Shown piece after piece: positions 57,572 to 64,000 of a DNA stretch of 64,000 bases. Each line of letters starts with the position of its first letter. Within the stretch, counting starts at the first letter, position 1. The position numbers were made by a program, and so were the translations under genes. The DNA comes from DATEDA01 sp963789885 (GTDB lineage Bacteria; Pseudomonadota; Gammaproteobacteria; Burkholderiales; SG8-39), in assembly GCA_963789885.1 (NCBI GenBank), contig CAWBNB010000050.1:124001-188000 (forward strand). The letters are read 5' to 3'. The notes beneath the pieces were generated by a model. That model did not search any database. It was not told the origin of the DNA and saw only the letters and a list, made by a program, of their open reading frames with translations.

Positions 57572-58063
57572 ATGAATCGGAGACGAATCCCGGCTGCCGC
57601 CGCCTTCGGCGCGCTCGTCCTTCTCGCGGCGTGTGAACACAGCCCGCCGCCGATCGCCATGCCGCCGCAGCAGGTCGAGACGGGGTCGAGGCTCATCCTG
57701 AGCACGCCGCTCAGCTTCCCGGCGGGGAGCTCGGAGCTGCTCTTCCAGAACGAGCAGCTCGTGCCCGCGGGCAAGCTCTCACGGGACATGCCGTACTGCA
57801 AGCTCACGCCGGAGAGCGGCGCCGGGCCGATCGCGCCCGGCACCTTTACGGTCGGAGCCGTGAACTACGACGAGCGGGAGATCGGAACCACGAACGGAAT
57901 GGTGAGCGTGACCCGGATCGCGCTCTCGGTCGATCCGAACCGGCCGGGGTACACGCTCCTCTGCGGGTGGCCGCAGGGGGCGCCGATGCGCGGCTTCGTG
58001 ACGACCGAGCAGATCTACAACGCGATCGGCGGGAAATACTTCACGATGAACCTGCTGCGCTAG
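57572..58063 (+). CDS. Hypothetical lipoprotein
   Basis: 163 residues with a lipoprotein signal (GALVLLAAC lipobox, Cys near residue 22). The mature part has no motif I recognise; it is beta-rich (GTFTVGAVNYDEREIGTT). Two further cysteines (PYCKL, LLCGW) could form a disulfide. Upstream DMT gene ends 84 bases away. Confidence 0.7.
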   Translation: MNRRRIPAAAAFGALVLLAACEHSPPPIAMPPQQVETGSRLILSTPLSFPAGSSELLFQNEQLVPAGKLSRDMPYCKLTPESGAGPIAPGTFTVGAVNYDEREIGTTNGMVSVTRIALSVDPNRPGYTLLCGWPQGAPMRGFVTTEQIYNAIGGKYFTMNLLR

Positions 58064-58131
58064 CGGTGTGCCGGGTCCGGCGTATCATCCGCGCTGGCGC
58101 CATTGACCGATCGAACCGGAGGGAGACTGCG

Positions 58132-58926
58132 ATGAAGCTCGTTTCGTCCCAAACGAAGTCGCGGAAGGCGAAGGAAGTTCGCCGCGATACCGCCGAATGG
58201 CGGATGCGGGTCGATCTTGCGGCGGCGCATCGCCTCGCCTTCGCGCACGGCTTCAGCGAGGGGATCTTCAACCACCTGACCTGCGCGGTGCCCGGACGCA
58301 CCGACCGCTACCTGCAGATTCCGTTCGGCATGCACTGGGCGGAGGTGACGGCGAGCTCGTTCATGGAGGTGAGCTATGCCGGCGGCAAGGTGCTCGCAGG
58401 GGAAGGCGAGGTCGAGCTCTCCTGCTACTGCATCCACGCGCCGATCCACCGCTTGAATCCCGACGCGGTGTGCGTGATGCATACCCACATGCCGTTCGCG
58501 AGCGCGCTGTCGCGGCTCGAGGACCCGACGATCAAGCCGATCGGCCAGACCGAGGTCGGCCTGATGAAGCACGTCGTCTACGACGAGCTCTACACCGGCC
58601 CGGCGTTCGATCCCGCCGAGGGTGAGCGGCTCGCGCGCGTGCTCGGCGACAAGAAGGTCATGTTCATGTCGAACCACGGCGTCCTCACCGCGGGCCGGTC
58701 GGTCGCCGAGGCCTACGACCTGCTCTACTACCTGGAGCGCGTCGCGCAGGTGCAGCTCTACGCGATGTGGACGGGGCAGAAGCTGAAGCACCTGCCGCGG
58801 CCGGTCGTCGAGGAGACGATGCGCACGATCGGCGGGCCGATGTACGGCGGCAAGCCGCACTGGGAGCACCACTTCGACGCGCTGAAGCGGATGCTCGACC
58901 GGCGCGAGCCCGACTACCGCGACTAG
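58132..58926 (+). CDS. Class II aldolase/adducin-family protein
   Basis: 264 residues. GFSEGIFNHLTCAVPG near residue 43, zinc ligands VMHTHMPFAS (HxH), later histidine in MFMSNHGVLTAG, and LYYLERVAQVQLY. These fit the aldolase II/adducin head family, including fuculose-phosphate aldolase-like proteins. Catalytic glutamate (SFMEV region) is not in the canonical E73 context, so the reaction is uncertain. ATG 58132 has a GGAGGGAG ribosome site. Converges with the amidohydrolase at 58934. Confidence 0.85.
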   Translation: MKLVSSQTKSRKAKEVRRDTAEWRMRVDLAAAHRLAFAHGFSEGIFNHLTCAVPGRTDRYLQIPFGMHWAEVTASSFMEVSYAGGKVLAGEGEVELSCYCIHAPIHRLNPDAVCVMHTHMPFASALSRLEDPTIKPIGQTEVGLMKHVVYDELYTGPAFDPAEGERLARVLGDKKVMFMSNHGVLTAGRSVAEAYDLLYYLERVAQVQLYAMWTGQKLKHLPRPVVEETMRTIGGPMYGGKPHWEHHFDALKRMLDRREPDYRD

Positions 58927-58933
58927 CGCGGCC

Positions 58934-60622
58934 TCAGGCGCCGAACTCCCGCAGCAGTTTCCCGGGCCGCCCGCAGTCGGCGCGCGGCCCGTTCTCGTCC
59001 ACGACGCGCGTCCCGTTGACCCAGACGCCGTGCAGCCCGGTGGCGGGCGTGTCGATCCGGCTGGCGCCCGCCGGCAGATCGAACACGCGGCGCTTGGGCC
59101 CGCGACCCACCGTTGCCGGATCGAACAGGACGAGGTCGGCCCACGCACCCGGCGCGAGCCGCCCCCGGTCGGGGATCCGGTAGAGCGCCGCCGGCCGGCT
59201 CGTCACCGCCTGCACCGCCTGCTCGAGCGCGAGGTCGCCGCGCTCGCGTACCCAGTGCCCGAAGAGATGCAGCCCGAAACCGGCGTCGCACAGGAAGGAG
59301 AGGTGCGCGCCGGCGTCGGAGAGCGTGATCTGCGAGCTCGGGTGCCGGAGCAGGTGGCGGACCTGGTCCTCGTCGGTGTTGAACAGCTTGCAGTCCACCA
59401 TCGCGTCGAGCTCGCCGTCGAGCCCGAAGTCGAGCAGCCAGTCGAACGGATCCTCGCCCGTCGCCCGCGCGAGCTCGGCGACGTTGCGCCCGGCGAGCGC
59501 GGCGTGTTCCGCGCGCTCGACCGACTTGATCGTCATGTGCTCGAGCGAGTGGTAGGAGAACCGGTTGGGCACGCCGCCGCGACTGCGCGCCTCGGCCTTG
59601 ATCGCCGCGCGGAAGCCAGGGTCGGCAAGCATGCGGCGGTAGTCGTCGGACCCCTCGGCCTTGATCGCCGGCCGCCACGCGATCAGCGCCTCGAGCGGGT
59701 AGGGGTGGCGCAGCGTGAACTCCATCCCGAGCGGGAAGCAGCCGACGTGGCCCCAGAGCTCGCGGCCGCGCGAGCGCGCCGCGTCGATCTCCGCGAACTC
59801 GCCGAACACGCGCTCGGGGTCGTTGGGGTCGATGAAGAGCGCGGCGATGTTGACCGGCCGCCGGTTCCGCTCGGCGATGCGCTCGAGCCACGGGATGGTC
59901 GTCGTCATGCCCTTCGTCAGCATGAACACGCCCCTGCCGACCTCGCCGAGCGCGCCGGTGAGCTCGAGGAGCTCGTGCTCGTCGGCGAGGCGCGAGGGCA
60001 TCGGAATGCCGTTCTCGCCGTTGTGCTGCTCGAGCGTCGAGGTGGAGAAGCCGACTGCGCCGGCGCGCAGGCCCTCGATGACGATCCGCTTCATCTCCGC
60101 CACTTCGGCGGCGGTCGCCGCGCGCTTCGCGGCGTCTTCGCGCAGGACGTAGGTCCGCACCGACGAGTGGCCGATGAACGAGGCGACGTTCGGCACGATG
60201 CCGCGGCGCTCGAACATGGCGAGGTACTCGGGGTAGGTCTCGAACTCCCACTGCACGCCGGCGCGCAGCGCATCGAGCGGCATGCCTTCCACGTGGGTCA
60301 GGTTGCGCAGCGTGAGATCCCGGTCCGGTGCGCGGCACGGCGCGATCGTGAAGCCGCAGTTGCCGATCACCATGCTCGTGACGCCGAGCGCGACCGACGG
60401 CGAGGCGAACGGATCCCAGATGAGCTGGGCGTCGAAGTGCGTGTGGAGGTCGACGATGCCCGGGGCGAGGACGAGCCCGCGCGCGTCCAGCCGGTCGCGC
60501 CCGCCGCCGACGTCGCGGCCGATCGCCGCGATGCGTCCGTCGGCGACGGCGAGGCTCCCGTGCCGCGCCGGCGCGCCGGTCCCGTCGATCAGCAACGCGT
60601 TGTCGATGACCAGATCGTGCAT
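58934..60622 (-). CDS. N-acyl-D-amino-acid deacylase-type amidohydrolase
   Basis: 562 residues, intact paralogue of the gene at 50773. Metal site VDLHTHFDAQLIWDP near residue 60, IGNCGFTIAPC, LSDAGAHLSFLCDAG near 440 and a C-terminal PGAWADLVLFDP. ATG 60622 is chosen because the protein then starts MHDLVIDNALLIDGTG, the usual N-terminal beta strand. Metal ligands appear complete. Confidence 0.9.
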   Translation of the reverse strand: MHDLVIDNALLIDGTGAPARHGSLAVADGRIAAIGRDVGGGRDRLDARGLVLAPGIVDLHTHFDAQLIWDPFASPSVALGVTSMVIGNCGFTIAPCRAPDRDLTLRNLTHVEGMPLDALRAGVQWEFETYPEYLAMFERRGIVPNVASFIGHSSVRTYVLREDAAKRAATAAEVAEMKRIVIEGLRAGAVGFSTSTLEQHNGENGIPMPSRLADEHELLELTGALGEVGRGVFMLTKGMTTTIPWLERIAERNRRPVNIAALFIDPNDPERVFGEFAEIDAARSRGRELWGHVGCFPLGMEFTLRHPYPLEALIAWRPAIKAEGSDDYRRMLADPGFRAAIKAEARSRGGVPNRFSYHSLEHMTIKSVERAEHAALAGRNVAELARATGEDPFDWLLDFGLDGELDAMVDCKLFNTDEDQVRHLLRHPSSQITLSDAGAHLSFLCDAGFGLHLFGHWVRERGDLALEQAVQAVTSRPAALYRIPDRGRLAPGAWADLVLFDPATVGRGPKRRVFDLPAGASRIDTPATGLHGVWVNGTRVVDENGPRADCGRPGKLLREFGA

Positions 60623-60711
60623 GTTTTCCGTCTCCTCCCGATCCCGGCGCGTACTTCGCCCGGCCACGGCCAACACTGCCCGCGCCGCGATCGGCTGTCA
60701 ATCGCCAAGCG

Positions 60712-61407
60712 CTAACGTTGATCGGCTTCGGCGAACGCGTGGTCGAAGCCGCGGCCGAAGCGCCGCTCGAGCGCGCGCTGCACGAACTCCCAGGCGGTCG
60801 TCATGATCAGATAGTAGATCGCCGCGACCAGGAACAGCTCCAGCACGAGGAATTTCTCCTGCATCAGGATCTGGGTGCGGCGAAGCAGCTCCTCCATCGA
60901 GATCACCGAGCAGATCGACGTCGTCTTCAGCAGCCCGTTAACGCTGTTCCCGAGCGGCGGTATGATCACCCGCAGGGCCTGCGGCATCACCACATAGCGC
61001 ATCGTCTGCGCGCGCGTGAGGCCGACCGCCATCGCCGCGTTCGTCTGCCCCCTGGAGATCGAGAGGACCCCGGCGCGGATGATTTCGGCGAGATACGCGG
61101 CTTCGTTGAGCGAGAGCCCGATCAGCGCCGATTCGATCACTCCCAGCTTGACGCCGAGCTGGGGCAGCCCAGTGTAGATGATGATGAGCTGGACGAGCAG
61201 CGGCGTGCCGCGGAACACCCACACGTAGAACTTCGCCGGCGCGGACAGCCAGTCGCGCGGCGAGAGCCGCATCATCGCGATCGCGAACCCGATGACGAGG
61301 CCGGCGGCGATCGCCGCCAGGGTCAGCCAGATCGTCGTGACCGCACCCCAGAAGAGGAACTCGTTGTGCAGGTACTCGAAGAAGCCCGGCCAGTTGAAGC
61401 CTTTCAC
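60712..61407 (-). CDS. Polar amino acid ABC transporter permease (HisM/GltK type)
   Basis: 231-residue inner-membrane protein with about five helices and the amino-acid-type EAA loop AAYLAEIIRAGVLSISRGQTN. GTG start at 61407. Downstream of the periplasmic binding protein gene (107-base gap). No ATPase gene lies between or next to them in the window, so the ATPase must be shared or elsewhere. Confidence 0.9.
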   Translation of the reverse strand: MKGFNWPGFFEYLHNEFLFWGAVTTIWLTLAAIAAGLVIGFAIAMMRLSPRDWLSAPAKFYVWVFRGTPLLVQLIIIYTGLPQLGVKLGVIESALIGLSLNEAAYLAEIIRAGVLSISRGQTNAAMAVGLTRAQTMRYVVMPQALRVIIPPLGNSVNGLLKTTSICSVISMEELLRRTQILMQEKFLVLELFLVAAIYYLIMTTAWEFVQRALERRFGRGFDHAFAEADQR

Positions 61408-61513
61408 TTGCGCGTCCCCCTCAAAAAGGGACCGGGCCGCGCACAGGCGGCCCGGTCGATCGTCCGGCGGTCAGGAGACTCGCCCGCCCTGTTCGGACAG
61501 GCGCGGGACGGAA

Positions 61514-62341
61514 CTACTGCGCGGGACCCTTGATCGCGAACTCGGCCGCCGGGAACGGCGCGAGCCCGTAGCGGGCGAATAGCTTGTCGTAGTAACCGTC
61601 CCTCTTCATCTCGTTCAGCGCCTTCGCCACTTCCGCCGCGAGCTGCGGATTCTTCATCGCCAGCGCGACCGGCGTCGGGTAGAGGCCCGAGAGCACGCGC
61701 GTGAAATCGCCCCGATCCTGGTACTCCTTCGCCACCGAGTCGATGCTCACCACCGCCTGGACCTGCCCGGCACGCAGTGCCTGGTATGCGGTGGCGAAGT
61801 TGTCGAAGGTGCGGATGTTCATCGGCGTGAGCCCCTTCTTCCGGAGGTCGCCGTCGAGCTCCTTGATCTTGCGCTCCTCGAACCCGCCGATCTCCACGCC
61901 GATCGTCTTGCCGGCGAGGTCGTCGGGGGCCTTCACGCCCTGCGGGTTGTTGAGCGGGGCCGAGATGCTGATCGCCTGGTTCTCGTAGGGGATCATCTGC
62001 ATGATCTTCGCCCGCTCGTCGGTGAAGAAGATCCCGGTGTTGATGAGGTCCCAGCGGCCGCCCTGCAGGCCGGGGATCATCGCCGAGAACTCGATGCGCA
62101 CGTACTCGGGCTTGAGGCAGAGGCGTTTCGCGAGCTCGGCTCCGAGCTCGATCCGCATGCCTTGTAGCTCGCCCTTCTGGTTCACGAACTGCATCGGCGG
62201 CAGCGTCGGGTTGGTCGACATGACGAGGGTGCCCGGCTTCACGAGTGCGGCGTCGGGAACGCGCGGCTTGCAGTCCTGCGCGACGGCCGGGGTGATGGCG
62301 ACCGCGAACAGGACGGCGGCAACGGCGTGCATTCGGGTCAT
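61514..62341 (-). CDS. Amino acid ABC transporter periplasmic binding protein
   Basis: 275 residues, family 3 solute-binding protein. Signal peptide MTRMHAVAAVLFAVAITPAV with cleavage after AQD region; TLVMSTNPTLPPMQFVN at the mature start, GMRIELGAELAKRLCL, and the GKTIGVEIGGFEERK hinge. Starts 28 bases downstream of the DapA-family gene on the same strand and probably cotranscribed with it. Confidence 0.9.
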   Translation of the reverse strand: MTRMHAVAAVLFAVAITPAVAQDCKPRVPDAALVKPGTLVMSTNPTLPPMQFVNQKGELQGMRIELGAELAKRLCLKPEYVRIEFSAMIPGLQGGRWDLINTGIFFTDERAKIMQMIPYENQAISISAPLNNPQGVKAPDDLAGKTIGVEIGGFEERKIKELDGDLRKKGLTPMNIRTFDNFATAYQALRAGQVQAVVSIDSVAKEYQDRGDFTRVLSGLYPTPVALAMKNPQLAAEVAKALNEMKRDGYYDKLFARYGLAPFPAAEFAIKGPAQ

Positions 62342-62369
62342 GGGTCCTCTCCCTGGTTGGACGGAAATC

Positions 62370-63272
62370 TCACGCCGCCGCGCGGGTGGCGAGGAGGCCG
62401 AGCGGTTCGAGCGCTTTCCTCAGCTCCGTTAGCTCATCCTTCGGCAGGGGCAGTCGCGGCGCTCGCGGCGGGCCCATCGGCATGCCCATCATCTCGAACG
62501 CGGCTTTTGTCGCGCTCACATAGCGGTGCCCGCCGACCCACTGCACGACGGGCAGGATGCGATGGTAGAGCGCGAGGGCGCGCGCCTGGTCCTGGTGGTC
62601 CGCGACGAGCGTGAACAGCTCGGCCGACTCGCGGGGGATGATGTTCGAGCACACGGCGACCCAGCCCTGCGCGCCGAGCCAGAACGACTCGTAGCCGAGG
62701 ATGCCGGCGAACACCGTGATCCGGTCGCCGCAGAGCCGCAGGATGTCGCGCACCCGGGTCACCTCGAGCGTCGACTCCTTGACGTAGCGCACGTTGTCGA
62801 TGCGCGCGAGCCGCGCGACGAGTTCGGGTACCAGATCGACGTTCGCGGTCGCCGGATTGTTGTAGACCATGATCGGGATCGAGAGCGCGCTCCCGACCCG
62901 GGCGTAGTGCGCGAAGAGCTCGTCGGCAGTCGGCGTGGAGTAGAAGGGCGGGATGATCATCACGCCGTCGGCGCCCATCCGCTCCGCCTCGCGCGACAGC
63001 TCGACGCACTCGTCGGTCCATTCCGCGCCGGTGCCGATCAGCACCGGGACCCGGCCCCGCACCTCGCTCACGACCGTCTCGGTCACCAGCTGGCGCTCGT
63101 CGCGCGTGAGCGACAGAAACTCCCCGGTGCTGCCGAGCGGGATGAGACCGTGGATGCCCTTCTGGATCTGGAACTCGACGAGCCGCCGCAGCGCCGGCAC
63201 GTCGACGCGCTCGCCGCCCGCGGTGAACGGCGTGATGAGCACGGTGTAGGTGCCGCGGAACGTCTTCGCCAT
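62370..63272 (-). CDS. DapA/N-acetylneuraminate lyase-family aldolase
   Basis: 300 residues. Schiff-base lysine in VRYVKESTLE near residue 165 and tyrosine in IMVYNNPATA; phosphate-type loop GSTGEFLSL near 45. ATG 63272 gives the normal N-terminus MAKTFRGTYTVLITPF. Beyond true DHDPS, this family includes 1-pyrroline-4-hydroxy-2-carboxylate deaminase, which is plausible here next to a [2Fe-2S]/FAD amine dehydrogenase-like gene and an amino acid importer. Confidence 0.88.
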   Translation of the reverse strand: MAKTFRGTYTVLITPFTAGGERVDVPALRRLVEFQIQKGIHGLIPLGSTGEFLSLTRDERQLVTETVVSEVRGRVPVLIGTGAEWTDECVELSREAERMGADGVMIIPPFYSTPTADELFAHYARVGSALSIPIMVYNNPATANVDLVPELVARLARIDNVRYVKESTLEVTRVRDILRLCGDRITVFAGILGYESFWLGAQGWVAVCSNIIPRESAELFTLVADHQDQARALALYHRILPVVQWVGGHRYVSATKAAFEMMGMPMGPPRAPRLPLPKDELTELRKALEPLGLLATRAAA

Positions 63273-63317
63273 TGCGGTCGTCGTTGGATCGGGCGCGACC
63301 ATCATACCCCAACGCGG

Positions 63318-63347
63318 TTGGTCAACTGCCGCACGCACACTATGATG
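63318..63347 (+). promoter_or_regulatory. Sigma70-like promoter upstream of [2Fe-2S]/FAD oxidoreductase
   Basis: TTGGTC, a 17-base spacer and TATGAT around 63318-63347 face the GTG at 63377. The divergent DapA-family gene starts at 63272, so this is the intergenic control region. Confidence 0.4.
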
Positions 63348-63376
63348 GCGCCGCCCCCGCTCCGCATGACCGACCC

Positions 63377-64000
63377 GTGAGACTCTCCGGCAAGACGGTT
63401 CCCGCCGCCCCGTTCGCGACCATCACGTTCGATGGCATGCCGCTCGATGCGCTCGAGGGCGAATCGGTCGCGGCGGCGCTGAGCGCCGCGTCCATCGTGG
63501 CGTTCCGCAGGATGCGTTCGGGCGAGTCGCGCGGGCTGTGGTGCGGAATGGGCGCGTGCTTCGACTGCCTCGTCACGATCGACGGCGCGGCGAATCAGCG
63601 GGCGTGCATGGCGAAGGTCCGGGCCGGCATGCGGATCGAGTCGCAGGCCACACCCGCCGCGCCGCTCGCGCCCGGCGCCTCGGGCGGCGCGCCCGAGGAA
63701 CGTCGCTGCGACGTGCTGGTCGTCGGCGCAGGTCCGGGGGGCCTGAGCGCGGCGCTCGCTGCGGCGAGCTCGGGCGCGAGCGTCGTCGTGCTCGACGAGC
63801 GCACGCAGCCCGGCGGCCAGTACTTCAAACCGCTAGCGCCCTCGCAGCGCTTCGTTCGCGAGTCCGGGGCCGACCAGCGGTCCCGCGCCGGCCGCTCGCT
63901 CGAGCAGCGCGTCCGCGCCGCCGGCGCGACGATCGAGTCCGAAGCGACGGCGTGGGGTGCGTTCGCGCCCGGCGAAGTCGCGGCGGTGGTAGGCGGCCAG
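63377..64000 (+). CDS. [2Fe-2S]-ferredoxin/FAD-dependent oxidoreductase (3' end outside window)
   Basis: 208 residues visible from GTG 63377. Residues 12-90 are a ferredoxin-like domain with C56, C61, C64 and C77 (WCGMGACFDC then ACMAK). Residues from about 105 begin a Rossmann FAD fold (CDVLVVGAGPGGLSAALAAA) followed by DERTQPGGQYF. This matches the HcnA/HcnB-type or opine/D-hydroxyproline dehydrogenase family with the two subunit types fused. The frame continues past the right edge. Divergent from the DapA-family gene. Confidence 0.85.
   Translation, partial: MRLSGKTVPAAPFATITFDGMPLDALEGESVAAALSAASIVAFRRMRSGESRGLWCGMGACFDCLVTIDGAANQRACMAKVRAGMRIESQATPAAPLAPGASGGAPEERRCDVLVVGAGPGGLSAALAAASSGASVVVLDERTQPGGQYFKPLAPSQRFVRESGADQRSRAGRSLEQRVRAAGATIESEATAWGAFAPGEVAAVVGGQ

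Overview
The window is very GC-rich (codon third positions are almost all G or C) and encodes typical Betaproteobacteria/Burkholderiales-type genes: Bug-family tripartite-tricarboxylate solute-binding proteins, GpsA, MlaC, a TauD-like dioxygenase and an FNR/FixK-type regulator. I read it as the chromosome of an uncultured or little-studied high-GC betaproteobacterium. I see no rRNA, tRNA, CRISPR, IS element or integrase, and no gene-free stretch over 300 bases. Seven genes are broken by single-base shifts with every domain otherwise intact, which looks more like residual assembly indels than decay.

Region 1 (1-46 kb, extending to about 50.7 kb) is a stress/low-oxygen survival island. After a partial gpsA come an ABC importer with Pit/DUF47 phosphate genes, CBS and universal stress proteins (USP), a phosphoribosyltransferase-hydrolase pair, malic enzyme with MlaC, and a ribosome-hibernation/cold-shock fusion. 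Then follow USP-rtcA, a MacAB-like exporter, a PfkB kinase, two tandem cytochromes c and a Ca2+-type P-ATPase. A long minus-strand run encodes an acetyl-CoA-synthetase-like ligase, pyruvate dehydrogenase E1a/E1b/E2, an acyl carrier protein, an APH/AAA kinase, a DHH phosphoesterase and a DUF155 protein. Next are a DksA-like protein, an NSS transporter, a diguanylate cyclase, an FNR/FixK regulator, a lone receiver, a LuxR-type response regulator and its tandem-PAS kinase. The end of the island holds a second CBS protein, a DASS transporter, a variant GroEL, PncB, a Lon-like protease, a tandem USP, a beta-CASP nuclease and an Mg2+-type P-ATPase.

The central observation is regulatory. Twelve 14-bp sites of the form TTGA-N6-TCAA (three lack one arm base) lie in front of the operons of this island. 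In ten of them a -10-like hexamer starts exactly 21 bases after the box, and in the other two after 22. That is class II (-41.5) FNR/FixK promoter geometry. The island carries a candidate reader: a cysteine-free CRP/FNR protein with the E..SR recognition helix. Upstream of it is a LuxR-type response regulator and a kinase with two FixL-like PAS domains. I infer a FixL-FixJ-FixK-like cascade controlling an energy-saving programme. Its gene content parallels the mycobacterial DosR dormancy regulon (USPs, CBS, P-ATPase, PfkB, PRTase/DLH, APH-AAA kinase, hibernation factor, RNA end processing).

Region 2 (50.7-64 kb) is ordinary accessory metabolism without these boxes. It has two D-aminoacylase-type amidohydrolases, a TauD-like dioxygenase, two Bug proteins around an enolase-superfamily enzyme, a DMT exporter, a lipoprotein and a class II aldolase-like protein. 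It ends with an amino-acid ABC importer, a DapA-family lyase and the start of a [2Fe-2S]/FAD oxidoreductase, together suggestive of D-amino acid or hydroxyproline catabolism.
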